This document shows, one piece after another, positions 32,533 to 41,800 of a stretch of 64,000 nt of DNA. The stretch is from a virus. Location of the stretch: positions 37,245-101,244 of the IMG/VR virus record IMGVR_UViG_3300020442_000013. One strand, 5' to 3'. Each line of letters begins with the position of its first letter. The stretch's first letter is position 1. A model generated the notes under the pieces. The model did not search any database, was not told the DNA's origin, and saw only the letters and a program-made list of their open reading frames with translations. Both the position numbers and the translations under genes were made by a program.

Positions 32533-33792
32533 TTATTTCCAGCTATCTGACTTTTTAAGATCGCCTAAAGCCTTTAATAGTGTCTCTTTTACAGCCATTG
32601 GGTTATCGCCTAATTGTGTGGCTGGGAATGATTTTTTAGGTTTGTTAATACCGCCTGCTAAGTCCCTTAACATATAATCGTCATCTTTATATTCAGGATC
32701 TGGAGAATTATCCCATTCGTCCATTAGTGCATGATATTCAGCTTCATCTTCTTCACTGCAACCACAAGGACTAGGACCTTCTTTGTCCATGCCCATTGGA
32801 GGCATATCCATTGATGGCATTGCTTTTATAGCCATCATCTTTGGCTCATCCATTCCTGCATTTTTTAGAATACCTACTAGTTCTGCTACTTCTCTTGCAT
32901 CAGTACCATTCATTGAAATGTTCATTGATGCTTCGTTAACTGTTTCAGCAGCCATCTGTTGTCTATCTGTTTTTGGTTTTGGTGCTGGTTTTTTAGGAGC
33001 CGGAGCTTGTCCTGCACCTGCATCTAATTCTGCTTGATCTGCTCCATCAACACCTGCATTCGCTTGCCCTTGTGCCGCTGCAACATCTGCCTGATCAACA
33101 CCTTGTTGTGATGCTTGAGCCGCCGCTTGATCTGCTGGCACTTCAGTTGCATCTACATCATCTGCTGGTGCATCTGCTGGTGCATCTCCTGGTGTTGCTG
33201 CTGGTGCAGGTTCGGCTGGTTTAGCTGCCTGAGCTGTACCACCTGCTTTTTGTAATGCTTTCATTGTATTAGGACCGGCCTGTCCGTCTGCTTGTAAACC
33301 TTGTGCAGTTTGAAATGCTTTTACTGCCGCAAACGTACCTGGACCATACTTACCATCAATGCCTCCAGGATCATGCCCTGCATCTTTCAATGCCTGTTGC
33401 ATTGCCTTGATGTTATCCATAGGCTTCTTTCCACCAGCATTGTACGCTTTCATTAAGTTTGGTGTTGTAGTATCAAGTCCTCCACCTGCTGGTGCTTGAC
33501 CTTGTGATGCATCGCTTGCACCTGCATCTGCTGTTGCATCTGCTGGTCCGTCTATTCCTTGTTTTGCTGGTACTGGTTTTTTAGCTTTTGGATCTGCTCC
33601 TGTTTGCTGTTGTACACCTTTAGCGACTTCAGCTGCTTGTGCATCGTCCATTCCTAATGTTTTCTTAACAAAACCAGTTAAGTCTTCCCACCAACCTTCA
33701 TCTAGTTGTCCAGCTTCTTTTTTATCTAATAAATCTCTAGTTTCTGTGCCGTAAGCGTCAGCAATTTTAATTAAATCTTTAAAATCTTTCAT
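32533..33792 (-). CDS. Virion protein with peptidoglycan-binding domain
   Basis: 419 aa, extremely rich in Ala, Pro, Gly and Asp. A peptidoglycan-binding (PG_binding_1) domain covers about 125-182 (MDNIKAMQQALKDAGHDPGG, GTFAAVKAFQTAQGL, NTMKALQ). The rest is low-complexity linker, then a C-terminal acidic region with CGCSEEDEAEY. No lytic active-site residues seen, so it likely anchors or probes the cell wall rather than cuts it. Located between small (gp16) and large (gp17) terminase genes; the ribosome site is AGGAGG. Confidence 0.78.
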   Translation of the reverse strand: MKDFKDLIKIADAYGTETRDLLDKKEAGQLDEGWWEDLTGFVKKTLGMDDAQAAEVAKGVQQQTGADPKAKKPVPAKQGIDGPADATADAGASDASQGQAPAGGGLDTTTPNLMKAYNAGGKKPMDNIKAMQQALKDAGHDPGGIDGKYGPGTFAAVKAFQTAQGLQADGQAGPNTMKALQKAGGTAQAAKPAEPAPAATPGDAPADAPADDVDATEVPADQAAAQASQQGVDQADVAAAQGQANAGVDGADQAELDAGAGQAPAPKKPAPKPKTDRQQMAAETVNEASMNISMNGTDAREVAELVGILKNAGMDEPKMMAIKAMPSMDMPPMGMDKEGPSPCGCSEEDEAEYHALMDEWDNSPDPEYKDDDYMLRDLAGGINKPKKSFPATQLGDNPMAVKETLLKALGDLKKSDSWK

Positions 33793-33793
33793 G

Positions 33794-34351
33794 TTATCCT
33801 CCTACAACACTTTTTGCGTTTTCAACATTTTCAATATCTTTTGATTCTCCAGGTTTTACACCTCCTGTATAATCAATATCTCTTTCTGCTTTTGCTGTTT
33901 CTAATTCTTTTAACAAGTCCATAATTCTTGCACCAGCTACATCTTGTTGAGCACTTTCTGATTCAAGTTCTACTGTGTTTAATTTTGATTCATATGGACT
34001 ATCATCTATTTCGCCTTGATATTCTTCAATTGGGTCATGTTCACCTCTAACAATAATATGACTATGTGTTATTCCGCAACAATCTACCAGATACTTTTCT
34101 AGCAAATGAGCAGTAACAGGATAATTAACCTCAGCTTCATAGTGCGTCACTTCCATATTTTGTAATTGTGGGAAATCCAAAGGTTTTTCTGTAATAGGTG
34201 TAGTTTTACCTGCACTTAAATTTTTTACGTCATATTTTTGTAAAGCACCTTCTAAAGTGTTTGCAAAACCTTCAGGAACTTCACCTGCAACACGAATTTT
34301 AAATTTATATGTCTTCTTAGACTCTGTTAAATATTGCTCAAAAGATTTCAT
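33794..34351 (-). CDS. Probable virion or morphogenesis protein
   Basis: 185 aa, starting MKSFEQYLTE, an opening common in T4-like phage morphogenesis proteins. No catalytic motif; an acidic C-terminal region. The ribosome site is GGGG with a late promoter 29 nt upstream. It sits between the terminase small subunit and the peptidoglycan-binding protein. Assignment as structural is inference. Confidence 0.55.
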   Translation of the reverse strand: MKSFEQYLTESKKTYKFKIRVAGEVPEGFANTLEGALQKYDVKNLSAGKTTPITEKPLDFPQLQNMEVTHYEAEVNYPVTAHLLEKYLVDCCGITHSHIIVRGEHDPIEEYQGEIDDSPYESKLNTVELESESAQQDVAGARIMDLLKELETAKAERDIDYTGGVKPGESKDIENVENAKSVVGG

Positions 34352-34379
34352 TATTAAACCCCAAATATGTATATAATGT

Positions 34380-34387
34380 TATTTATC
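34380..34387 (-). promoter_or_regulatory. Late promoter (GATAAATA)
   Basis: Late octamer on the minus strand, 28 nt before the ATG at 34351, in the gap after the gp16 gene. Confidence 0.65.
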
Positions 34388-34407
34388 ATTAATTACCCAC
34401 TTTTGCT

Positions 34408-34899
34408 TCATTCTTCCATCCTTTTTAATTTTTCAAGTAAACTGTTTCTATCTGTAACAACATAGCCTTCACCTGTAGTTATATTGCCGTTATCTATGGT
34501 ATCGTTATCTAATTTTGACTTTTTAAGCTGTAATTCTATCATTTTTAGCTTTTTGTCCATTTTTGCAACTTTGGCGTCAAGAGATGTCTTAAGCATTCCT
34601 CCAGCCACTTCAAAAACTCTGCCACTATATCTACTCTCCACATTCATACCTAAATCCATAAGATCTTCATACGCATTCAATGCTTTGTCTGCAATCTCAT
34701 TAAGCTCTGTATCTGCCATTTCACCTAAGCCTTTTACAGCTGGCAAAGCACCTGCAATCTTATCAAATTCTGCAATGTCACGCATTACTGGCTCTTGAGT
34801 TTTAAGTGCCATATCTGCTTTATTGGTGTTGATTTTAGTTTCTTCAACTATTTCTTTTGAAGAAGGCAAATTCAATAAATCTTCAAGTTTTTTGGTCAT
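34408..34899 (-). CDS. 16: Small terminase subunit gp16
   Basis: Recognises the packaging start and stimulates gp17. 163 aa from the ATG at 34899 (AAAGGA 8 nt upstream; a TTG six bases earlier is possible). The central helical segment RYSGRVFEVAGGMLKTSLDAKVAKMDKKLKM (about 93-123) matches the marine T4-like gp16 oligomerisation region. It lies next to gp17 as in T4, but the peptidoglycan-binding protein and another gene are inserted between them. Confidence 0.82.
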   Translation of the reverse strand: MTKKLEDLLNLPSSKEIVEETKINTNKADMALKTQEPVMRDIAEFDKIAGALPAVKGLGEMADTELNEIADKALNAYEDLMDLGMNVESRYSGRVFEVAGGMLKTSLDAKVAKMDKKLKMIELQLKKSKLDNDTIDNGNITTGEGYVVTDRNSLLEKLKRMEE

Positions 34900-34920
34900 T
34901 GTCAAAATCCTTTATATATG

Positions 34921-34928
34921 TACTTATC
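34921..34928 (-). promoter_or_regulatory. Variant late promoter (GATAAGTA) of gp16
   Basis: Variant late octamer 21 nt before the gp16 ATG on the minus strand. It overlaps the end of the gene at 34927. Weak; same variant as 23303-23310. Confidence 0.4.
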
Positions 34929-35169
34929 ATTCCTTAAACTTTTCAATTTGTTCTTTGGTCCACTTATTTCCCTTATAATCTCTTTCTTTAAAAGGTAAAG
35001 GATTGCGGTCTACATATAATTTTCGAGGGCATTGATATTCCTTTAAAGTTCTAGCAAACTCTTTTGTACTATCTCTACATTGATAAAAACAAAGTATATC
35101 TTCATTTACTATCATTTCTTCTTTGATATCACAGGCTAACATTCCTGCCATTGCAAGTTCAATGATCAT
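34927..35169 (-). CDS. Small possible exported protein
   Basis: 80 aa with a short hydrophobic N-terminus (IIELAMAGMLA), then a soluble part with three cysteines. The signal-like start is weak. Last of a run of five overlapping small genes before gp4. No family. Confidence 0.5.
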   Translation of the reverse strand: MIIELAMAGMLACDIKEEMIVNEDILCFYQCRDSTKEFARTLKEYQCPRKLYVDRNPLPFKERDYKGNKWTKEQIEKFKE

Positions 35170-35377
35170 ATATATTTGGTCCGTCCTGAGTATAAATTGG
35201 TTTACAATAAGCAGTAATTCTATGTTCTGAAGGTACTAACGAACTATAATTATAATTTCCATACTGCATTGGTATGCGTTTTGCATAATACTGACAAACA
35301 TCAATGCTTCTAAAAATCATAGGCTTAGGTTGTTGTACTTCACCTATAAGAACAACTAATAAAAAAGCATGTATCAT
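35159..35377 (-). CDS. Small probable secreted protein
   Basis: 72 aa with an N-terminal hydrophobic stretch (HAFLLVVLIGEV) that looks like a signal peptide, followed by a soluble domain with two cysteines (C28-range and C58-range) that could form a disulfide. The ATG overlaps the previous stop (ATGA). No family recognised. Confidence 0.5.
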   Translation of the reverse strand: MIHAFLLVVLIGEVQQPKPMIFRSIDVCQYYAKRIPMQYGNYNYSSLVPSEHRITAYCKPIYTQDGPNIYDH

Positions 35378-35544
35378 TTTCTTCTCACAATCTTTTTATT
35401 TGCTTTTGCTTTTTCTTCTTCTTCCTTTTCTTTATCTTTTTGCTTTGATTGTTCAAATATTTGACCCATACAAAATCCTATTGTATAACATATAATTATT
35501 GTTACACACATAAAACTTACCAGGCCATAATTTACTTCACTCAT
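35374..35544 (-). CDS. Small membrane-anchored charged protein
   Basis: 56 aa read by eye. An N-terminal transmembrane helix (VSFMCVTIIICYTIGFCM) is followed by a Lys/Glu-rich tail (KEKEEEEKAKAN). Spanin-like in outline, but it has no lipobox partner in the right place. Starts 8 nt inside the preceding gene and ends on the next ATG. Confidence 0.6.
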   Translation of the reverse strand: MSEVNYGLVSFMCVTIIICYTIGFCMGQIFEQSKQKDKEKEEEEKAKANKKIVRRK

Positions 35545-35755
35545 TTTTATGCTCGCTTTTTTGAAAACGGGGTTTTTCTCTTTGTTCTAGTCTTGCTTTG
35601 AATAATGCTGTAACTTTTGGGTCGTTACAATGTTTGATAAAAGTCAACATGCCAGGGTAGCCGGATCCTTTAAAAATAAGTTTTCCAGCAACGTATACCT
35701 TTGCCCTATTATTTCCTAAAAATAAAATTGCATCTTTGTGTTCATATCTTGTCAA
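35537..35755 (-). CDS. Small conserved protein next to gp4
   Basis: 72 aa, basic. An N-terminal beta-rich half (DAILFLGNNRAKVYVAGKLIF) and a helical tail. It overlaps gp4 by 4 nt, so probably translated with it. No family known. Confidence 0.55.
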   Translation of the reverse strand: MTRYEHKDAILFLGNNRAKVYVAGKLIFKGSGYPGMLTFIKHCNDPKVTALFKARLEQREKPRFQKSEHKNE

Positions 35756-36189
35756 CCTCTTCTGCCTTTATGAAAAATATCCCCTTCTGTAATAACTCTA
35801 AAAAAAATTCTTTTTTGTTTACACCAAGCTCGAGCTGCTTTCCACTTTGCTTGGTTTACAACAAAATGTGCTTTGTTGTATTTACTTCTTCCTAACTTTT
35901 CTTCTAGTGCTTGGTTAGATGGTTTAACTTCAATAAGTTCGACATGTTGTTTGCCTTGTGCATTAACATATGTAATAAAAAAATCTGGTACATAAATTGT
36001 AAATTTTCCTGTCAATGGATTTCTATATGGAATCTTTACTGCTTCACTGGCCCAATTACGCACACTATTATGTTCATCACAAAATTTCATAAAAGCAAAT
36101 TCCCAACTGGACCTATAAGTTGGAACAGTAGTACCTATATACTTTGCGGGATTCTTAAGCGTGTATTTGCCTTGTGCAAACCTTGACAT
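35752..36189 (-). CDS. 4: Head completion protein gp4 (nuclease-like fold)
   Basis: 145 aa. T4 gp4 is needed to finish the head after DNA packaging. The N-terminal signature YKNPAKYIGT-like region and SSWEFAFMKFCDEH, then VPDFFITY and ELIEVKPS, give the PD-(D/E)XK-like core (E, D, E-x-K) shared by this family. Close in length to T4 gp4 (150). Preceded by a conserved structural gene. Confidence 0.88.
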   Translation of the reverse strand: MSRFAQGKYTLKNPAKYIGTTVPTYRSSWEFAFMKFCDEHNSVRNWASEAVKIPYRNPLTGKFTIYVPDFFITYVNAQGKQHVELIEVKPSNQALEEKLGRSKYNKAHFVVNQAKWKAARAWCKQKRIFFRVITEGDIFHKGRRG

Positions 36190-36192
36190 AGC

Positions 36193-36561
36193 TTACACCA
36201 ATATGTTGCGACGTTCTGTTTTGTCTGAAACTTGATCTGCTGTAGAATAACCTATTGAACTAGTAGCGTCTCTATTGAAGTTTAATATTTCAGCAACTAC
36301 ATTACTTAATTGTGCTTCTGACAAACCTTTCAAAGTATCTAAAAGTTGAAATACAGGTATTTCATCAAGTTTAGCTTGCGTCAATAAAACTGTTGCTGTA
36401 GCTCTTGATGCTTCATCACTAAAGCCACGTTTTTCAAAGTAACCTATTACTGCATTGACATCATTAGTTGGAAAGCTGATAGACTTAGTATAATACTTGT
36501 CAAAAAATTCTGTAACTTCTTTATCGCTGTTTGCTGTATTTGTTGATGGTAAACTTGGCAT
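36193..36561 (-). CDS. Conserved virion-associated protein
   Basis: 122 aa, helical. The middle (NAVIGYFEKRGFSDEASRATATVLLTQ) is a pattern I recall from marine T4-like phages at this locus, between gp4 and a tail-tube-like baseplate gene. Baseplate wedge gp53 was considered but does not match in length. Likely a tail or neck component. Confidence 0.6.
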   Translation of the reverse strand: MPSLPSTNTANSDKEVTEFFDKYYTKSISFPTNDVNAVIGYFEKRGFSDEASRATATVLLTQAKLDEIPVFQLLDTLKGLSEAQLSNVVAEILNFNRDATSSIGYSTADQVSDKTERRNILV

Positions 36562-36562
36562 T

Positions 36563-37831
36563 TTATGTTCCTGTTACTTGGGCGTTAAGTGCTGCTCTAT
36601 CTGCTGATCCTTGATTGTCAAAATTAGCGTTTGCTTCATTCACTCCGCCAGCATTTCCATTTGCTTGAAAATTAGATCTATTTTGTTGTCTTGCCGCTGA
36701 TTCTGCCGCGGCTGGATTTTGACTTGCCTGAGAGCCACTTATAGCTGAAGATAATGAACTTAATCCTACTACTGCGGCAGTTGCTCCTAGTAAATCAGCT
36801 GCACCTCCAGAACTTCCTTTAGGAAAAACTGTTTGAGATACACCACTTACATTTGTACCGCCTGCGGCTCCTATTGCGCCAGTTAGTAAACCAAATCCTT
36901 CTGCACGTAAACCATCTGCACTTAAATTTCTTGCATTTGCAATCAAACCTGCAGCAGCTAATCCTGCCTGTAAAGGACTATTAAAGCCTGTGCCTTGTGT
37001 AATAAAACCAAATAGTTGCGATGCTGTGCCTAGTATTCCTCCTAAGCCTTTACCACTTAGCATACTTGGTGTATTATCATAATGTTCTGGTGTGCCAAAA
37101 CCTTTTGGATTTCCGTTTGTACCAGTTTCAACATTGCCTCTATCATAGAACACAGATTCATATGCAACTGTAATGGTATTAGCCATTGTAGTTGTACCAT
37201 CTGCAGAATCAACAGTATCATGTTGCCAGTCTGTAATAATTGGATTTACTAAAGTGTAGGTTGTATAGGCTTTCCTAGCCATTTGTGAAATTTGTATATT
37301 TTGAAAAAACGGTACAGTTTGATTATTATCTAAACCATAGGAATGTGTATTTGCTCCAGGTCCTTTGTATGTGTTATCACCTGCACCTGCTTTGTTGAAT
37401 GCTCCTGGAATTTCTTTATAATTTCCATCTGCAAAATAGTATCTATAATATGCTTCTAATAAAGCTGTAGTTACACCATAGTTATCGTCGTGAAATGTAA
37501 TAGTAACTGGATTATATTTTATTGCAGTTTGTACATTCTTTTTTCTATTGTATTTGTTTTTAGTTTCAACATCTGCACTGAATCTAGGAAGGTCAGCACT
37601 TTTTACAAGCATACCTATTTCTAATTCATGTTTTTGTTTTAGATCAGGTAGAATACTTGCTGCGACCGGATCCATCTGGAAGAAACAATGATATAAAAAT
37701 TTTTGGTGTGGTGCTAACTTTTGATTTTCAGTTACAAATAATCTGCTGGCGTGAGCGTAATCTCCTAAATTTCCTTTAGGGCTTAATACACCATCTGCTA
37801 GTTGTCCTAAAAAACCGTTGAATACTGACAT
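36563..37831 (-). CDS. Baseplate tube-initiator protein (gp48/gp54-like)
   Basis: 422 aa. Residues about 60-230 have a tail-tube-like region: MLVKSADLPRFSADVETKNKYNRKKNVQTAIKYNPVTITFHDD and YYRYYFADGNYKEIP, similar to the tube-fold baseplate proteins that start tail-tube growth. The C-terminal half is Gly/Ala/Asn-rich and low complexity. The ribosome site AGGAGA and a late promoter lie upstream. gp48 versus gp54 cannot be decided. Confidence 0.75.
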   Translation of the reverse strand: MSVFNGFLGQLADGVLSPKGNLGDYAHASRLFVTENQKLAPHQKFLYHCFFQMDPVAASILPDLKQKHELEIGMLVKSADLPRFSADVETKNKYNRKKNVQTAIKYNPVTITFHDDNYGVTTALLEAYYRYYFADGNYKEIPGAFNKAGAGDNTYKGPGANTHSYGLDNNQTVPFFQNIQISQMARKAYTTYTLVNPIITDWQHDTVDSADGTTTMANTITVAYESVFYDRGNVETGTNGNPKGFGTPEHYDNTPSMLSGKGLGGILGTASQLFGFITQGTGFNSPLQAGLAAAGLIANARNLSADGLRAEGFGLLTGAIGAAGGTNVSGVSQTVFPKGSSGGAADLLGATAAVVGLSSLSSAISGSQASQNPAAAESAARQQNRSNFQANGNAGGVNEANANFDNQGSADRAALNAQVTGT

Positions 37832-37852
37832 TAATAGAGTCTCCTATAGCAG

Positions 37853-37860
37853 TATTTATC
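37853..37860 (-). promoter_or_regulatory. Late promoter (GATAAATA)
   Basis: Late octamer on the minus strand, 21 nt before the baseplate gene's ATG. Confidence 0.65.
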
Positions 37861-37868
37861 TACAATAA

Positions 37869-38063
37869 TTAAGTGGGTAGATTAAAATCTAGATGTTTAA
37901 AAGGTATAGGCTTACCATTATTGTCTACAACTATTTCACCATCTATAGCACCAACCATTAATGATCCATTAGAGTGATATAGTTTACATGGTTTTATTTC
38001 AACACCATCTTTATATCTTTTCCAATTTGGTGTAAGCTGACCTTTACGTTTTTTGAACGCCAT
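37869..38063 (-). CDS. Small conserved protein between tube and baseplate genes
   Basis: 64 aa, basic N-terminus (FKKRKGQLTPNWKRYKDG) followed by short beta hairpins (NGSLMVGAIDGEIVVDNNGK). The ribosome site is AAAGGA. Its late promoter lies directly beyond the terminator at 38093. Possibly a small tail-assembly protein; no family recognised. Confidence 0.6.
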   Translation of the reverse strand: MAFKKRKGQLTPNWKRYKDGVEIKPCKLYHSNGSLMVGAIDGEIVVDNNGKPIPFKHLDFNLPT

Positions 38064-38083
38064 TATTAAATCCTTTTTGATGG

Positions 38084-38091
38084 TATTTAGT
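38084..38091 (-). promoter_or_regulatory. Variant late promoter (ACTAAATA)
   Basis: Late-like octamer 20 nt before the ATG at 38063, 1 nt from the U-tract of the terminator at 38093-38121. Confidence 0.5.
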
Positions 38092-38092
38092 C

Positions 38093-38121
38093 AAAAAAAA
38101 AGGAGCCGAAGCTCCTTTTTT
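38093..38121 (-). terminator. Factor-independent terminator after tail tube gene
   Basis: GGAGC/GCTCC stem extended by A-U pairs with a UUCG tetraloop on the minus-strand RNA and nine U after it. It lies 21 nt past the gp19 stop. U-tracts on both sides mean it could work in either direction. Confidence 0.88.
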
Positions 38122-38141
38122 AATATATTTTATTTTAAATT

Positions 38142-38768
38142 TTAAACGCCGCCGCCTGTAATAAGCGTATTCACTGTTCTTCCAACTGCTGTACCTAATC
38201 CAGTACCTTGTGGTGTTTGGATAGCGTTGTCATATTGGATTTCTAATGTAACTCTCATTGGTTCGTTGTTAGCATATGCAAGTTCGTTATAGTTTGCATT
38301 TGTTACAAAACAACCATACAATTCAAAAGTTTCTAGCGTAGTTGGTGTGTTTGCACCATTACCACCATCTAAAATTTCAATCGTAGTTGAAAATTTATAG
38401 TCTTGTCCTGATGCTGCACTTGACTGTTCGAAAAAGTCAAATTGTTTCTGTAACTGTTCACCTACTAATTTCTGTACGTTGTTGTTAACATCTTCACGTA
38501 AGTTTATAGTAATTGGTGACCAAGTATGTTTACCTGCTAGATATGCTTTAGAGTTGTAAACTGGAATTTCAATTGGTTCAAAAGCAACTGTTGGTCTTGT
38601 TACATCCACTACTTGTTTTGTTAATTCTGTAGTTGGTGTAGTTACACCAAAATTTTGCAAAGACACCCTAAATCGATATTGCAGTTTCGGCATTAACAAG
38701 CCCTGATTGCTTGCGGAATCTCCACTAGCTAACGGGACTGTAATTTTTGATAGTGTTGAAATAGACAT
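38142..38768 (-). CDS. 19: Tail tube protein gp19
   Basis: Major component of the inner tail tube through which DNA passes. 208 aa; the N-terminal FRVSLQNFG, PTVAFEPIEIPVYNSKAYLAGKHTW and C-terminal FELYGCFVTNANYNELAYANNEPMRV match T4-like gp19. Directly downstream of the sheath gene, the T4 order. A late promoter lies 23 nt upstream; a terminator follows. Confidence 0.92.
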   Translation of the reverse strand: MSISTLSKITVPLASGDSASNQGLLMPKLQYRFRVSLQNFGVTTPTTELTKQVVDVTRPTVAFEPIEIPVYNSKAYLAGKHTWSPITINLREDVNNNVQKLVGEQLQKQFDFFEQSSAASGQDYKFSTTIEILDGGNGANTPTTLETFELYGCFVTNANYNELAYANNEPMRVTLEIQYDNAIQTPQGTGLGTAVGRTVNTLITGGGV

Positions 38769-38791
38769 TTAGTTTGCTCCTATATTAATTG

Positions 38792-38799
38792 TATTTATC
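38792..38799 (-). promoter_or_regulatory. Late promoter (GATAAATA) of gp19
   Basis: Late octamer on the minus strand, 23 nt before the gp19 ATG, in the gap after the sheath gene's stop. Confidence 0.65.
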
Positions 38800-38802
38800 A
38801 TA

Positions 38803-41800
38803 TTAGAGTCCTGCAATTTCACCAGTATTTTTAAGTCTTAGCGGAATATAAATAAATTCTACTGCTTTTACTGGTTCTATAGCTATATCTAAGTATAGTT
38901 CGTTACGGTCAATCCTACTAGGTGTATTGTTGGACTCATCACAAACAACTAAGAAGTCATACAATGCTCTTTGTCCTACTAATTCTAATAGTAAGCTCTC
39001 TGCTGCTCCTTTGATCTCATCTCTAGTAATCTTATCATTAGGTTCAAAGATATAAGGCTTAGCAAGTTTCTGTAATTGGCTACGTAAGTAAATAACCAAA
39101 CGTGCTACGTTGATTCTATCTAATGCACTTGTACCTCTTGCACGAGTCTTTTGTCCGTATGCTACTAATCCTGCTCCTGTAATAAAAGTAATTGGATTAA
39201 CATTTTGAGCATATAGTGTATCTCTTTGACCTTCGTTCAAAGACACTACATTAAACTCGCCTTCGGCATCAACATAACCTGTTGATGTTGCATTTGTAAT
39301 ACCACCTCTTCTAATACCTGCTGGTGCAAACCAAGGAAAACTTACTTGATCGCTTAGTGCAATAGTTCTTAGCATCATGTGACTTGGTGGAACAACAATG
39401 TTGTTACCTGCGTTGTCACTTGAAAATCCTGCTGGATAAAACACACCTAAGTACTCATCTCTTGACACAAGACCGTCGTCGTTATCTTCTGGTGCTAACG
39501 CTTGGTTAGTTGCCCAGTTATTTAAATCAGTTGCATTAGGTTTCAATGTGAACGGTGAATCACCAACGATAAATGCACTTAATCCTCTATCATAGTTTAA
39601 GCTAATCATTTCACCAATTAATTCTGGATAACCTGGAGTTGCCATTAAGTTAAACAATCTAGATTCATCATCTCTAATGTCTTCATTGCTGTTTACTAAT
39701 GACTGTAATGCTTGTACAACAACTTTACGCTGTGCTTTAGCACCAAAGCTACCTGAACCGTCTGCTTGGTTTCCTGACTCTGTTACCCAACGATGTGGAT
39801 AATAATTTTCCATTGCTTCATCATTAAATCTTAAATTGTCAGCATTTACATTTACCCAATTACGCTCAAAACGTTTTACGTTAAATCCGCTTCTACGTAG
39901 ATTGTAAAGTAACATTCCTTTTGGATACAACGCTGGATCTGGAGCATCTGTATCTAAGAAGTTACTTGTAAGTAAGTCTGTGATATCACTTGCTGTTGAT
40001 AAAGAACCTGCTGTAGCATAACGAGCGTCTGCAAATAAAACTCCATTTTCTGTAGTTTGATCTGCACTATCACGTAATTCCCATCTATTTGCTATTGGTG
40101 TATTTAATTTATTTGCATTAAACACATAAATTTGCGGATAGCTAGAAAGTGTAGCTGTGCTCACCCAAATATCACCATGTTTTAAGGCTGTGCCATCACT
40201 CTGTAATGTTGGTGTAGATGCACTTACAATTGGCCCTGCTGGATCTGTTTGTTCTGCTTCAGATGCTTGAAAGTATGGACTTGTTGAGTCTAAGTAACCT
40301 ACCCAAGTAGTACCATTGTGAATCATAATATCTACTTCATCAACAATTGAACTGTACCATAAAGTTTTTGCTTCTGTTAAAGCAGTTACTTCATTTGGAC
40401 TTGCAGTATAAGCTAACGGTTTCCATTGACTTGCTTGAAGCTGTTTTGGATTTGTAGTTCCGTCTGTGCCTGGTACATAATAAAGATTAGGTGTACCACT
40501 TGTTGAACTAACATATGCAGTAAAGCCTGCTTCTGTTAATACACCGCTTGTATCTACAAAACGTATATCACCAAATTGTGAATGTGATATAGTAATCCTG
40601 TTTTGACTATCAACGTCTGCTGTTACATTTTCAATATTTGCACTTGTAATTGCAGCCGCAATAGTATCTGCATCTTCAGTTGTTCCGTTTGTAACTACAG
40701 AAACTGTAATTGGTGTACTAAACGAAGGTTGTCCAGCATCAGTTGAAGCTACTGTAAATGTTCTTGTACCTGCTCCTATAGTAGACGCTAAAATTTTGCT
40801 AGATCTTACAGCAGTTACAGCCGCAGCTTCTCTTTTATAAATTTTATATGAACCTAAAGGTTGTGCATCTCCTGCACAGTTAGTTTGTACATACAAAGCA
40901 CCTGCTGCTAAATTTGCTCCGCCGCCTGCTAAATCAAGTTTGTAAAGAGCTTCTTCATTGCTTGAATATAATGGAGCTTCTACTGTGTCCCATAAAAGTG
41001 TTGCACTATTGAAAGATTTAACTCTAAATCTTGCTCCTGCATTTGCTTCTGTTGTTTTAAACCAAATACTTCCTGTTGGACGAGTGTATGTATCAGAAGT
41101 TTTAAATTCTGGTACTGAAGTGTGTGGTGAAATTTGTAATGCTGGTGGATAATAAGTTCCAGCACTAATACCTAACAATGTTAGTGTACCACTATCTCCA
41201 GCAATAACAACTGGACCTCCAGTTGTTGAATCTGCCGCTCCAGATGAATTACCATCACTGTAAATTTCTAGTTTGCTGTTTACAGCCGCTGCAAGTACTC
41301 CTGGAATATTTAATCCGTTTATAGTTGCCGCAATAGTTGTTACTGTATCAACTGAACCAACTGAAACTGACACGCCATTAACTGTAATTGTATTGCTACC
41401 TACAAATGATGGATTTGATTTTGAACCTTGAACAGTAGGCCAACTCTTCATCCAATCTTCGCTTCCCAACTGGACCCAAGTACCAGGTGTTACACCAGGG
41501 GCATTACCTGCTGTTTTATACCACATAGTATTGAGTGTTGTAATAGCTACAACGGCATAGTCACCTATAGTTCCAAAAGATGTTTTTGGAGCTCCTGGTG
41601 ATTCTTGTGTACCTGTAACAAATGTTACATCTGTAATTACGCTTGGAATTCTATTTGTAAAACTTTGTCCGCCTGTTACTGTAACTGCGGCTCCGTTCCA
41701 TTCTTGGAGACCAAAAGTTGTTACTGAAGTATCAAACCAATAAGTTCCATTTGCTGGATAAGCTGCTGGTGCAGTCGCTTTTGGTTTTAATTGATTAGTA

